64,000 nucleotides of DNA, taken from positions 496,001 through 560,000 of the forward strand of contig JACJID010000003.1 in assembly GCA_014138725.1 (NCBI GenBank), in the 5' to 3' direction. This document shows positions 55,159 through 64,000 of the stretch, piece after piece (the stretch's first letter is position 1; every line of letters starts with the position of its first letter). The position numbers were made by a program, and so were the translations under genes. Source of the stretch: Kutzneria viridogrisea. GTDB lineage: Bacteria > Actinomycetota > Actinomycetes > Mycobacteriales > Pseudonocardiaceae. The notes beneath the pieces are model-generated. The model saw only the letters and a list, made by a program, of their open reading frames with translations, searched no databases and was not told the origin of the DNA.

Positions 55159-55236
55159 TTGCCCCCGCACGCGGAATGCTCGGATACTGCAGTACCGAAG
55201 TGGTCTGCACCACTTCCGCCGTCGGTCTGGACCACC
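55159..55236 (+). promoter_or_regulatory. LPMO promoter with two DasR-like (dre) sites
   Basis: A -35-like TTGCCC (55159-55164) and -10-like GATACT (55183-55188) are 18 bases apart. Just downstream are AGTGGTCTGCACCACT (55199-55214) and GTCGGTCTGGACCACC (55221-55236). Each matches the DasR core TGGTCTAGACCA at 10 of 12 positions. This fits GlcN-6-P-relieved repression of chitin genes. Confidence 0.65.
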
Positions 55237-55269
55237 TCGCGTTCCCTGCAACTCGTGAGGAGCCACACC

Positions 55270-55860
55270 ATGAGAAAGCGCTTCACCCTGCCCTTGATCG
55301 CCATCGCCGCCGTCGTGCTGCCGGTGCTGTTCGCCGGTCCCGCCTCGGCGCACGGCTACTCCTCGAGCCCGCCCGCGCGGTCCCAGCTCTGCGCGCAGGG
55401 CGTGGTCAAGAACTGCGGGCCGATCCAGTACGAGCCGCAGAGCGTGGAGGGGCCCAAGGGCTTCCCCGGCTCGGGTCCCGCCGACGGGCGGATCTGCGCC
55501 GGTGGCCTGGGCCAGTTCGCGCAGCTCGACGACCCGCGCGGCGGCAGCTGGCCCGCCGCCAAGCTGACCAGCGGTGCCTCGTACACCTTCACCTGGCACT
55601 TCACCGCGCGGCACGCCACCTCCTCGTTCCGCTACTTCGTCACCCGCAACGGCTGGGACCCGAGCAGGCCGTTGACCAGGGCCGCGCTGGAGTCCACGCC
55701 GTTCCTGAACGTGCCCTGGGGCGGCAAGCAGCCCACCGGAGACGTGTCCCTGTCCGGCAAGCTGCCCTCCGGCAAGTCCGGGCGGCACCTCATCCTGGCG
55801 GTCTGGGACATCGCCGACACGGGTAACGCCTTCTACTCCTGTGCCGACGTGACCTTCTGA
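55270..55860 (+). CDS. AA10 lytic polysaccharide monooxygenase (chitin-active type)
   Basis: The protein has 196 residues. The signal peptide ends at SASA-type residues so that the mature protein begins with His28 (HGYSSSP), the first His of the copper brace. The second is His115 in FTARHATSS, with the aromatic FRYF following. Conserved Cys and W/F residues are in place. No binding module is attached. It oxidatively cleaves crystalline chitin or cellulose; the dre-like sites upstream favour chitin. Confidence 0.92.
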   Translation: MRKRFTLPLIAIAAVVLPVLFAGPASAHGYSSSPPARSQLCAQGVVKNCGPIQYEPQSVEGPKGFPGSGPADGRICAGGLGQFAQLDDPRGGSWPAAKLTSGASYTFTWHFTARHATSSFRYFVTRNGWDPSRPLTRAALESTPFLNVPWGGKQPTGDVSLSGKLPSGKSGRHLILAVWDIADTGNAFYSCADVTF

Positions 55861-55867
55861 TCACGCA

Positions 55868-55897
55868 CCGTGTGGCCCGCGGCGTCGGGCCACACGG
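55868..55897. terminator. Bidirectional terminator between LPMO and VOC genes
   Basis: Perfect 12-base arms CCGTGTGGCCCG (55868-55879) and complement (55886-55897) with a six-base loop, then TTGTGTG. It lies eight bases after the LPMO stop, between convergent genes. Confidence 0.75.
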
Positions 55898-55969
55898 TTG
55901 TGTGACCGCGAACAGCACACGTGTGGGGCCGGGGCCCGGACCTTTCCGCGGGCCGGGCGTCCGGCTTCG

Positions 55970-56824
55970 TCATGAACCCGCCGAAGTGAAGCCCAACACC
56001 GCTCCTGCTGCCGCCACAAAGAAGCCCGACGCGGTGTCGACCGTCGCGAACCCGCTGCTGTGGACGAGTTCGCGGGCCTGCCGCAGATCGGTCACCGCAA
56101 CCGTTTGCGCCGCCACCCCTGGCACCGCGGGCGGTTGGCTGCCGGGGAAGATCGCCGCGTACTCCGCTGTCGTCACGATCTCCACCCGGCCGGTCCTGAG
56201 CTGGAACGCGTTGTCCCGCGCCGGGCGGTCCAACATCAGCTCGTACCTCGCCGTGTACTCGTCCCGCTCCGCCGTCGGCACCACCAGGTACACCGCCGCC
56301 AGGCCCCGCGCCCCGTTGGCGTGCACCAGGTAGCGCTGCTGGTGCACGAACTGCCTGGTCAGGTGCTCCGCCGTGTGCACGATGCCCTCCGGTGTGCGGG
56401 CCCGATCGATGTGCACGCTCCTCGCCCGCACCGTTCGCACCCCGTCCGGCGTGTCCACGTCGCGCTGCAAGTTCAGCACTCCCGAACTCGACAGCCCCAC
56501 CGCCCTGAGCCGCCGCTCCGCCGCCTCCGAGTCGTGGCAACCGAACGAGTAGCCGTGCAGCCCGTTGTAGCGGTCCACCAACGGCCTCACCCGCCACGGG
56601 TCCGGTGCCGACTCGTCCACCACGCCGATCAGCTCGATGAACGATTCCCCGAACAACGCACAGCGGTTCGCCGTGCAACTCGGCACCAGCGGGCCGCCCG
56701 CTCGTTCCGTCACGAAGTGCCGCGACTCCGGGCTCAACGTGAACCCCAACTGCTCGTACGCCCGCCACGCCGCCCCGAAGTCGCGCGTGATGAACACGGT
56801 GTGGTCCAGGTAGTCGATGTCCAT
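55970..56824 (-). CDS. VOC/glyoxalase-like domain protein
   Basis: The protein has 284 residues from ATG 56824. The N-terminal beta-alpha-beta unit (YLDHTVFITRDFGAAWRAYEQLGF) and the FIELIGVVDE strand with its Glu are typical of the VOC fold; a second module covers about 120-280. Family members include dioxygenases, isomerases and resistance proteins; metal ligands cannot be fixed with confidence. Function not assigned. Confidence 0.78.
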   Translation of the reverse strand: MDIDYLDHTVFITRDFGAAWRAYEQLGFTLSPESRHFVTERAGGPLVPSCTANRCALFGESFIELIGVVDESAPDPWRVRPLVDRYNGLHGYSFGCHDSEAAERRLRAVGLSSSGVLNLQRDVDTPDGVRTVRARSVHIDRARTPEGIVHTAEHLTRQFVHQQRYLVHANGARGLAAVYLVVPTAERDEYTARYELMLDRPARDNAFQLRTGRVEIVTTAEYAAIFPGSQPPAVPGVAAQTVAVTDLRQARELVHSSGFATVDTASGFFVAAAGAVLGFTSAGS

Positions 56825-56901
56825 GCCCCGACCCTGCCCAGCACCCGGCACGCCCTCCAGCCGCAGCCACCAGCCCGGCGAATTCCGACGGGGTGAGGGG
56901 G

Positions 56902-59595
56902 TCAGGTCGCGGATTCCGTCACGGAGAGCAGTTCGGCGCGGTTGTGCACGCCGAACTTGCGGTAGAGGCGGGTGAGGCTGGCCTCGACGGCCTTGACGGA
57001 GAGGTAGAGGTCGACGGCGATCTGGCGGTTGGTGGCGCCGGAGCGGACGAGTTCGATGAGCCGCTGCTCGGCGTCGGTGACGGGGGTGTCGGCGGCGGAC
57101 AGGCGGGCGAGTTCGTGCTCGGCGAACCGCTGCCAGGGCACGCAGCCGCAGCCGGTGAACAGGTCGAGCGCGCGGCGTGCGGCGGCGGTGGCGGCGGCAC
57201 GGCGACGGGCACGGCGTTCCACAGTGGACAGTGCGAGCCAGGCGCGGGCCAGTTCGAGCGGGTAGGGGTGCCGCTCGGGCAGGGCGGCGCGCAGCCGGTC
57301 GGCGGCCTCGCGGCTGTCGCCGAGCAGGGCCTCGGCACGGTCGAGGCCGAGCCGCACGACCCAGCGGCCCATCCGGTCCGCGCGGGCCCGCGCGTCCTTG
57401 ATGATCTCACCGGCCTGTCCCGGCTCACCGGTCAGCGCGAGGCATTCGGCCAGATCAGCGTCGATCATGAAGAAGGCGGGGTCCTGGTACCCGATGTCGT
57501 GCAACGTGGTTCGCGCGCGGTCGAACACGCGGACAGCGGGCTCGTACTCGCGCAGCAGCACGTGCGCACGGCCGCGCATGCCGAGGGCATAGGCGAGCCA
57601 CTCGCGGTCGTGCACGTGCTCGCCCGAGGCGATCGCGGCGTCGAGCAGTTCGGCGGCGGCCTCGGCGGTCCCGGTGTTGAGCTGACCGGCCGCGCGCATC
57701 GTGAGCCCTGGCCCCGGCGTGGGCTCGATGTCGGCGCGCAGCAGGCCGCCGGTCTCGGCGAACTCCGCCGCACGGGCGCACAGACCGGCTCGCTCGTGCA
57801 CCGAGGTGCAGGCGTACAGCACCGAGCACAGCTCGTGCATCCGGCCGCTTCGCTCCACTTCGGACAGTGCCTTGGCGGCGGCGTCCACGGCCTCGTCGGT
57901 CTGCCCGCGGCGCAGCAGGGTCACGACGGCGGCCAGCCTGGCGTGCACCGCCGCCTGGGTGACGCCCACCCCGTCGGCAGCGAGGTTGGCCCGCAGCACG
58001 AGCTCCCAGGCGAGCGGCTCATCCCGTTGCAGCTCAATGGGTATGCGCAGGGCCAGCACCTGGAGGAGCAGGTCCTGGTCGCGGACCATCTCGGCGAACT
58101 CCTGCGCGGCGACGAGTTCGTCCACGGCGACCAGCGGACGTCCCTGGCGCACGGCCAGTTCCGCGCGGTAGCGGTGCACCCAGCCGACGAGTCCGGGCTC
58201 GTCGCCCGCGTCCTCGGCGGCGGCTTCGAGCAACGGGGCGACCGCGGACTTGTCATGCCCGGCGAGTTCCCACAGCAGCAGCCGAGCTCGGACCCGCGCT
58301 TCGTGGTGCACGCCGCGAATCGCTGCCTGACAACAGAATCGCGCGTCGTCGGTGAGTCCCGCGGCGTAGGCGTGCCGGGCGGCCTCCAGCCACAGCAGGC
58401 CGATCTCCGGATCGTCGGCGGGCGTGTGACTGGCCGCGAGGCGGCACAGCTCGGCAGCGGCAGCCGGGGCGCCGCGTCCACGCGCGAGAGTCGCCGCGGC
58501 AAGGAGTTCCTTGGCCAGCAACGGATCCGCGCCGACGGTGGCGAGGGCACGGTGGCGGGCCTGACGCAGTGGATCGTCCACATGGGAGGCGAGCAGCTCA
58601 TGTGCGCGACGACGCTCGGCGGGGCTGGCGTCACCGTAGACGAGCTCGGCCAACAGCGGGTGGCTGAACCGGATCGTGCCATCGGAGCTGACGACCAGCA
58701 CGCCGGCCTCGACCGCGGCGGTCACGGCGGGATCGCCGGCGACCTGCACCTCACCGTCCGCGGCGATCGCGAGCAACACCGGGCGGCACTGCTCGGGCAG
58801 GCTGGCCAGGCGGTCGGCGACCAGGGAACGCAGCCGGTCAGGCACCGGCAGCGGTCTGTCCAACCAGGACTGACTGCCGCCGCGTTGCAGCATGCGCCCC
58901 AGTTCCAGGGCGTAGAAGGGGTTGCCACCGCTGGCCTTGCGCACCCTGCTGAGCGCGGTACCGGTGAGGGCGAGCCCGAGCCTGGACCGCAACAGCTCGG
59001 CGATCACCCCGTCGGGCACCCCGTCCAGTTCGATCTCGCTGACCGGCGGTGGGCACACGGCGGTGCCGACCAGCTCGGCACCGGGTGCGGCGCGCTCGGC
59101 GACCAGCACCCGCACGCGGTGACCGCCGATCCGCCGCGCGGCGAAGCGGAGCACGTCCAGGCTCGCCTGGTCCAGCCACTGCACGTCGTCCAGGGCGAGC
59201 AGCACGGGCCGGTCGGCGGCCAGCACACGCAGCAGGTCCACCACGGCCAGCCGAACGGCGAGCATGTCCATTGTGGACCCGTGGGTGGTGCTGGTGCGCA
59301 GCAGCGCGGTGTCCAGCGCGGACCTCAGGTGGCCGGAAAGCCGTTGCCCGTACTCGTTCAGGTGCGGGCCGAACAGGTCGATCAGGGCCACGTGCGGCAG
59401 CATCACCTCGGTGGCCCCCGGGGTGCTGCGCAGCACCAGCTCGCCCTCCTCGGCGGCCTCGGCGGCGAGCGCGTCGAGCAGCGTGGACTTGCCGACACCC
59501 GCCGGTCCGTGCAGCAGCACACCGCCCTCGGCGAGCCCGGCGCGGCACCGGGCCAGCACCTCGCGGCGCCCCAGGACGTTCCCATGCGGGTTCAC
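56902..59595 (-). CDS. LuxR-family (LAL) ATPase regulator
   Basis: The protein has 897 residues. Walker A GPAGVGKS is near residue 30 and Walker B VLLALDDVQWLD near 130, as in large ATP-binding LuxR regulators. A long helical TPR-like middle follows. The C-terminal LuxR helix-turn-helix (about 835-890; TNRQIAVDLYLSVKAVEASLTRLYRKFGV) is intact. ATG start is close to the neighbouring protease gene (convergent distance not needed). Target genes unknown; candidates are the adjacent secreted hydrolases. Confidence 0.88.
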   Translation of the reverse strand: MNPHGNVLGRREVLARCRAGLAEGGVLLHGPAGVGKSTLLDALAAEAAEEGELVLRSTPGATEVMLPHVALIDLFGPHLNEYGQRLSGHLRSALDTALLRTSTTHGSTMDMLAVRLAVVDLLRVLAADRPVLLALDDVQWLDQASLDVLRFAARRIGGHRVRVLVAERAAPGAELVGTAVCPPPVSEIELDGVPDGVIAELLRSRLGLALTGTALSRVRKASGGNPFYALELGRMLQRGGSQSWLDRPLPVPDRLRSLVADRLASLPEQCRPVLLAIAADGEVQVAGDPAVTAAVEAGVLVVSSDGTIRFSHPLLAELVYGDASPAERRRAHELLASHVDDPLRQARHRALATVGADPLLAKELLAAATLARGRGAPAAAAELCRLAASHTPADDPEIGLLWLEAARHAYAAGLTDDARFCCQAAIRGVHHEARVRARLLLWELAGHDKSAVAPLLEAAAEDAGDEPGLVGWVHRYRAELAVRQGRPLVAVDELVAAQEFAEMVRDQDLLLQVLALRIPIELQRDEPLAWELVLRANLAADGVGVTQAAVHARLAAVVTLLRRGQTDEAVDAAAKALSEVERSGRMHELCSVLYACTSVHERAGLCARAAEFAETGGLLRADIEPTPGPGLTMRAAGQLNTGTAEAAAELLDAAIASGEHVHDREWLAYALGMRGRAHVLLREYEPAVRVFDRARTTLHDIGYQDPAFFMIDADLAECLALTGEPGQAGEIIKDARARADRMGRWVVRLGLDRAEALLGDSREAADRLRAALPERHPYPLELARAWLALSTVERRARRRAAATAAARRALDLFTGCGCVPWQRFAEHELARLSAADTPVTDAEQRLIELVRSGATNRQIAVDLYLSVKAVEASLTRLYRKFGVHNRAELLSVTESAT

Positions 59596-59661
59596 GCATA
59601 GGAAAATAACTCGCAGCGGCCCGGAACTGGAAGCCCCGGACCGCCGCGCCGTGTGGCGGTA

Positions 59662-61764
59662 TCAGCTCAGCGACACGTCGTCGAGCAGGAAGTTGGTTGC
59701 CAGATAGGCATCCTCCACCCCGTAGAAGCGCAGGGTGACGTTCTGCCCCCTGTAGCCGGACAGGTCCACGGTGCGCAGCACGTAGCCGCTGCTCGCGTTG
59801 GCGTTGGAGTAGGTCGCCAGCGCCGTGCCGTTGACCTGCACCTGGAGCGTGTCGTAGGCGGTGCTACCGGACTCCTGCGTGCTGATCGCCAGGTAGAACG
59901 ACAGCTTGGGGGCGCCGCTGTTCGGGACCGTCACCGTCTGCGTGATGTACTCCGTGGCGGTGCTGCCGTTGCCCAGCAGCCACGCGTAGTACGAGCCGCC
60001 GTGCGCGGCGCTGTTCGCGCTGTTGGTGACCACGTTCGACCCGCCCCAGCCGTTCTGTCCTGCCTCGAAGCCACCGTTGGTGATCGCGTTGCCACCGGGC
60101 GGAGTCGAGGTGGTGGTGGTCGTCGTCGGCGGGGTGGTGGGCGTGGTCGTGGGCGGCGGCAGTGCGGTGCCCACGTTGACCGCGGCCCAGGCCACGCTGA
60201 CCAGGTAACGCTCCGTGCTGCCGCTGCCGTAGAGGTCCGCCGCCGCGTTCAGGGTCGCCGTGCGGGCGGCAGCGTAGTTGGTGGTGGAGGTCATGTACGT
60301 GGTCAGCGCGCGGTAGAAGATCGCCGCGGCCTTGTCCCGGCCGATGCCGGCGAAGCTGGTGTTGTTGCAGGTGGTGCCGTTGTGCGACCTGCCGCCGATG
60401 GTCTTCGCCCCGGTGCCCTCGGCGGCCAGGTAGAAGAAGTGGTTGCCGATGCCGGAGGAGTAGTGCACGTCCACCGAGCCCGCGTTGCTGCTCCAGCAGG
60501 ACAGGCTGCTGCCGTCCACGGACGGGTTGTCCATCCGCCGGAAGTAGCCGCTGGGCATGTTCAGCTGCTCGCCGATGTAGTAGTTGCCCGGGTCCCTGGA
60601 GTTGTTGGCGTAGAACTCCACCATGGTGCCGAAGATGTCGCTGGTCGCCTCGTTGAGGCCGCCGGACTCGCCCGAGTAGTTCAGGTTCGCGGTGGCGGCG
60701 GTGACCCCGTGCGTCATCTCGTGCCCGGTGACGTCGATGCCGATCACCGGCGTGTTGCCGTTGCTGGAGTTGCCGTCCCCGAACACCATGCAGAAGCAGC
60801 TGTCGTCGTAGAAGGCGTTGAGCAGGTTGGTGTCGGTGTGCACGTACGCCGTGGCGCCCCGCCCGTCGTTGCGGATGCCGGTGCGGCCGAACGTGTTCTT
60901 GTAGTAGTCCCAGGTCTTGGCCAGGCCGTAGTTGCCGTCGACCCCCGCGGAGGCCCGGTCGCTGTTGCTGCCGTTGCCCCAGACGTTGTCCGAGTCGGTG
61001 TACAGCGTGGCGCGGCTGCTGGGCGAGCTCTGCGGGCTGTTGTGCGCGTCGTAGATCGCGGTGTTGCCCCGGTTGGGGTCGATCATGACGTACTGGCCGC
61101 CCTGCTGGGAGGTGTCGATGTTGACCTGACCGTCCAGCACGCCGTTGCCGGTGGCGCGGTGCTCCTGGTGGTAGCGGTCGAGCAGCTCGCCGCTGGCCGC
61201 GTCGGAGATGACCACCTCGCGGCCGTCCGTGCCGTCCACGGTGCTGCGGTAGGCCAGGACTGGCTTGTGGTTCGCCGCGTAGACGACCAGCTCGGAGCCG
61301 GTGGTGCGGCCCGCGGTGAGCTTCGCGGCCCGGTCGCCCACCTGCTGGGTGCTCAGCTTGGGCGCGGTGCTCGGCACGGTGATCGTATCTCCGGAGGCCC
61401 GGTCCACGGTGGCGATCGAGCCGTCCGGCGTGCGGTGCACGATCAGGTCGCCACCCAGGACGGCGAGGTTGTCGTAGGTGCGGTCGTAGCGCACGTTGCG
61501 CGCGCCGTTGGTGTCGATCACGACGTCCTTGGCGCGCAGTTGCTCCTTCGCGCCGAGGTGCAGGGCCTTGGCCGTGGTGGCGGCCTCGTCCTGGGCGGTC
61601 CGCAACGCCTGCGCCCGCTGGTCCGGGCTGAGCGGTCTGGCGCCCGTGGTCGGGGCGGACTGGGGCTGGGCATCGGCCTGGGAGGTCGTCCCGATGGCCG
61701 TGCCGGTCACCCCGAGTACCGCGGCGACGGCGGCCACCGTCGCCACTATTACCTTGCGTGACAT
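59662..61764 (-). CDS. Secreted M4 (thermolysin-like) metalloprotease with C-terminal beta-sandwich domain
   Basis: From ATG 61764 (GGAGG upstream) the protein has 700 residues. It has a signal peptide (about 1-33), an FTP/PepSY propeptide (about 45-200), and the M4 catalytic domain with HEMTHG (His348, Glu349, His352), Glu372 in NEATSD and His434 in HYSSGIGNH, all catalytic residues present. A Thr/Pro linker (about 536-556) leads to a C-terminal jelly-roll domain (about 560-700) ending FLLDDVSLS. The length and layout fit secreted zinc proteases of actinomycetes. Confidence 0.93.
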   Translation of the reverse strand: MSRKVIVATVAAVAAVLGVTGTAIGTTSQADAQPQSAPTTGARPLSPDQRAQALRTAQDEAATTAKALHLGAKEQLRAKDVVIDTNGARNVRYDRTYDNLAVLGGDLIVHRTPDGSIATVDRASGDTITVPSTAPKLSTQQVGDRAAKLTAGRTTGSELVVYAANHKPVLAYRSTVDGTDGREVVISDAASGELLDRYHQEHRATGNGVLDGQVNIDTSQQGGQYVMIDPNRGNTAIYDAHNSPQSSPSSRATLYTDSDNVWGNGSNSDRASAGVDGNYGLAKTWDYYKNTFGRTGIRNDGRGATAYVHTDTNLLNAFYDDSCFCMVFGDGNSSNGNTPVIGIDVTGHEMTHGVTAATANLNYSGESGGLNEATSDIFGTMVEFYANNSRDPGNYYIGEQLNMPSGYFRRMDNPSVDGSSLSCWSSNAGSVDVHYSSGIGNHFFYLAAEGTGAKTIGGRSHNGTTCNNTSFAGIGRDKAAAIFYRALTTYMTSTTNYAAARTATLNAAADLYGSGSTERYLVSVAWAAVNVGTALPPPTTTPTTPPTTTTTTSTPPGGNAITNGGFEAGQNGWGGSNVVTNSANSAAHGGSYYAWLLGNGSTATEYITQTVTVPNSGAPKLSFYLAISTQESGSTAYDTLQVQVNGTALATYSNANASSGYVLRTVDLSGYRGQNVTLRFYGVEDAYLATNFLLDDVSLS

Positions 61765-61907
61765 GGTTCTCGTTCCTCCACCGGACCCGCTTGGCAGGGG
61801 GTTTCTCGGGTCCGTCAGGAGGGACGGTAAGTAGCACCTGTGGGCCCGGGCGAAGGGTGCGGGCGGGGTCAAGGGTTGGTCAAGGGTGAGCTGCGGGGGG
61901 CGGAACC

Positions 61908-63428
61908 CTACTCGGCCCGGGCCGACAGGACCGCCATCGCGGCGTTGTGGCCGGGGATGCCGCTCACCCCTCCCCCACGGCGCGCACCGGCACCGCAGAG
62001 CAGCACGCGGGGATGCGCGGTCTCGACGCCCCAGGTGCCGACCTGCTCGGGCTCCTCGGCGTACGGCCAGGACAGGTCGCGGTGGAAGATGTGCCCGGCG
62101 GGCAGCCCGAGGGCCTGTTCGAGGTCGAGCGGGGTCTTGGCCTCGACGCAGGGACGGCCGTCACGATCGGTCCACAGGCAGTCCTCGATCGGCTCGGCGA
62201 GCACGCTGTTGAGCGAGGCCAAGGTCGCGGCAAGCGCCTGCCCGCGAGCACGCCCGTTGTCGGCGGCGAACAGCCGGGCGGGCATGTGCAGGCCGAACAG
62301 GGTCAGGGTGTGCGCGCCGGGTTCGGCCACAATGGACGGATCGGCGAGCGAGTGGCAGTAGATCTCGCACGGGGGCAGGTCGGGGATGTGCCCGGCGGCG
62401 GCCTGGGTGTAGGCGGTGGCGAGTTGTTCGTACGACTCGTTGACGTGGAAGGTGCCGCCGAACGCCTCGGTGGGGTCCACGCGTGAGTCGCGCAGTCTTG
62501 GCAGGCGCTTGAGCACCATGTTCACCTTGAGCTGGGAGCCCTCGGCAGCGGACCCGGTGAACGGCTCGCCGAGCAACCGGGCAAGCGCCTGCGGCGAGGC
62601 GTTGACCAGCACGTGGTCGGCGTGCACCACGTGCTCGGCGCCCCCGGTCAGGTAACGGACCTCGCCGTCAGGGGTGATGCCGGTGACCTCGGCGCCGGTC
62701 TCCAGGCGGGCACCGGCCGCGAGGGCGACCCGGGCCAGTTCGGCGGTGACGGTGCCCATGCCGCCGACCGGCACGTCCCAGTCGCCGGTCCCGTTGCCGA
62801 TCACGTGGTAGAGCAGGCAGCGGTTCTGCCGCAGCAGCGGGTCCTCGGCGGGCGCGAAGGTGCCGATCAGCCCGTCGGTGAGCACCACCCCGCGCACGAC
62901 CTCGTGGTCGAAGGCGTTCTCCAGTACGGAACTGAGGGGCTCCTCGAACAGCGCACGCCAAGCCTGTTCGTCGGCGATCCGGACGCGCAGTTGCTCGCGG
63001 CTGGGCAGGGGCTGGGTCAGCGTCGGGAACACGTGCCGGGCCACCGAGCCGGTCATCCGGTAGAAGCGCTGCCACGCCTGGAAATCGGTGATCCCGCCCG
63101 TGAAGTCCACAAAGGACCCAGCGGTGCGCACGGCGCTCTGGTTGTCCACGAGCAGCCCACCGGAGCCGACCGGGGTGTACGAGGACACGTCCCGTCGGCG
63201 CAGCACGAGGTTCAGCCCCAGGTCGGCGATGATCTGCTTGGGCAGCAGGCTGACCAGGTAGCTGTAGCGGGAGAGCCGGACGTCCACGCCGGGGAAGGCG
63301 GGCGCGGACACGGCGGCACCACCGAGGTTGTCCAGGCGCTCCAACACCTGCACCGACAGACCGGCCCGGGCCAGGTACGCCGCGGCGACCAGCCCGTTGT
63401 GACCGCCGCCGACCACGACCACGTCCAC
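61908..63428 (-). CDS. FAD-dependent oxidoreductase (phytoene-desaturase/PYROXD2-like)
   Basis: The protein has 506 residues. The N-terminal Rossmann motif is VVVGGGHNGLVAAAYLARAG, followed by ERLDNLGG. A central PVGGMGTVTAELA segment and the C-terminal FAD-binding GAGARRGGGVSGIPGHNAA are typical of this NAD(P)/FAD amine-oxidase-like family. Probable role is oxidation or desaturation of an unknown substrate. Its ATG is three bases from the end of the amidohydrolase gene on the same strand, so they are probably co-transcribed. Confidence 0.85.
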   Translation of the reverse strand: MDVVVVGGGHNGLVAAAYLARAGLSVQVLERLDNLGGAAVSAPAFPGVDVRLSRYSYLVSLLPKQIIADLGLNLVLRRRDVSSYTPVGSGGLLVDNQSAVRTAGSFVDFTGGITDFQAWQRFYRMTGSVARHVFPTLTQPLPSREQLRVRIADEQAWRALFEEPLSSVLENAFDHEVVRGVVLTDGLIGTFAPAEDPLLRQNRCLLYHVIGNGTGDWDVPVGGMGTVTAELARVALAAGARLETGAEVTGITPDGEVRYLTGGAEHVVHADHVLVNASPQALARLLGEPFTGSAAEGSQLKVNMVLKRLPRLRDSRVDPTEAFGGTFHVNESYEQLATAYTQAAAGHIPDLPPCEIYCHSLADPSIVAEPGAHTLTLFGLHMPARLFAADNGRARGQALAATLASLNSVLAEPIEDCLWTDRDGRPCVEAKTPLDLEQALGLPAGHIFHRDLSWPYAEEPEQVGTWGVETAHPRVLLCGAGARRGGGVSGIPGHNAAMAVLSARAE

Positions 63429-63431
63429 GGC

Positions 63432-64000
63432 TCAGCCCTTCACCCGGCGGCCGGACTTCCAGACCCCGACCACGTGGTCGGGATCGGTGAGGACCGAGAT
63501 GTCGGCGATCGGGTCGGCGTCCAGCGTGATCAGGTCGGCCTCGTGGTCGGCACGGAGCTGACCGGTTCGCGGGGCCTGCGGGCCGACGGTGAGCGGCCCG
63601 TTCGCGGTGGCCGCCTCAATGGCCTGCAACGGGGTGAAACCCAGTGACACCAACAGGCTCAGCTCGCGGGCGTTGCTGCCCCACGCGCTGGGGGCAGCGG
63701 GTGAACTGGCGACCACGTCGGTGCCGGTGGCGAAGGTGACGCCCTTCGAGTGGGCCAGGGCGACGGCCTGCGCGTGCTGGTCGGCCAGGGCGGCGAGCTT
63801 GGTGGCGGCGTAGGGCGGCATGGTGTGCGAGGCGGCCAGCAGGTCCTCGATGATCAGCCGGGTGGCGACCAGCACGGCGCCGGTCTCCAGCATCGCGTCG
63901 CAGGCCTCCTCGTCCAGGTAGGAGCCGTGCTCGATGGTGCGCACCCCGGCCTCCAGCGCGGCCATGATGCCCGCCTTGCCGTGGCAGTGCGCGGCGACGA
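63432..64000 (-). CDS. Amidohydrolase, C-terminal part (partial)
   Basis: The frame is open to the window edge. HCHGKAG (about the first ten residues seen) has the metal-binding His of imidazolonepropionase/prolidase-type amidohydrolases, then RTIEHG with the next His and FATGTDV with the catalytic Asp. The C terminus has GPLTVGPQAP and the usual DLITLDADP beta-strand region. At least 189 residues are present, while full-length proteins have about 400. It hydrolyses a C-N bond in an unknown substrate. It is upstream of the FAD oxidoreductase in the same operon. Confidence 0.85.
   Translation of the reverse strand, partial: VAAHCHGKAGIMAALEAGVRTIEHGSYLDEEACDAMLETGAVLVATRLIIEDLLAASHTMPPYAATKLAALADQHAQAVALAHSKGVTFATGTDVVASSPAAPSAWGSNARELSLLVSLGFTPLQAIEAATANGPLTVGPQAPRTGQLRADHEADLITLDADPIADISVLTDPDHVVGVWKSGRRVKG

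Overview
The window is high-GC DNA with frequent GTG (and one TTG) starts, short start/stop overlaps, ESX-associated genes, an XRE-SARP-NB-ARC regulator, a large LuxR (LAL) regulator, ANTAR regulators and an IdeR/DmdR-type iron box. All of this points to an actinomycete chromosome, most likely Pseudonocardiales (Amycolatopsis/Crossiella/Saccharothrix-like). I see no rRNA, tRNA, CRISPR array, IS element or replication origin. The genus assignment is an inference.

Layout. 1-4032: copper cluster (end of a YcnI-like protein, CopC-CopD fusion, copper P-type ATPase). 4287-7178: XRE-SARP-NB-ARC-TPR regulator. 7228-18984: apparent O-glycan utilisation locus, with a secreted GH101 endo-alpha-N-acetylgalactosaminidase, an AgaS-like SIS isomerase, a DUF5107 protein, a complete sugar ABC transporter (ATPase, two permeases, lipoprotein) and a divergent PfkB-type sugar-phosphate kinase. 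19067-24940: helical hypothetical protein, frameshifted pseudogene, Hsp70-like membrane protein, MFS and APC transporters. 24944-26140: cytochrome P450. 26141-27238: non-coding minisatellite region with a 22-bp tandem array followed by a 21-bp tandem array. 27239-34732: DUF222/HNH protein, solitary DUF742 protein, TetR, SDR, MFS, MarR, PAP2 phosphatase, small XRE protein and an ABC-2 exporter. 34806-35653: siderophore-interacting protein with an iron box. 35706-39156: orphan ESX-accessory module (PPE-like protein, DUF3558 lipoprotein, small helical protein, EspG). 39206-40923: PAP2-like membrane protein and M28 aminopeptidase. 41072-55056: phenylacetate (paa) catabolic island with three candidate PaaR operators and three embedded GAF/ANTAR regulators. 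55270-64000: AA10 LPMO with DasR-like sites, VOC protein, LAL regulator, M4 protease, FAD oxidoreductase and a partial amidohydrolase.

How the genes work together. The GH101 locus can be read as: release of a Gal-GalNAc disaccharide outside the cell, import by the ABC transporter, and intracellular amino-sugar-phosphate processing by the SIS protein and PfkB kinase. The DUF5107 protein is an unassigned step embedded by translational coupling. The paa island encodes CoA activation (PaaK), epoxidation (PaaABCDE), isomerisation (PaaG), ring opening and oxidation (PaaZ) and beta-oxidation (PaaH, PaaJ). PaaR-type boxes sit at each of its three divergent or intergenic control points. No PaaF-type hydratase or PaaI thioesterase is visible here. 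The most unusual feature is the pair of strict-period tandem arrays upstream of the HNH gene. The same 21-bp unit recurs in inverted orientation at 10.7 kb, inside the GH101 locus.
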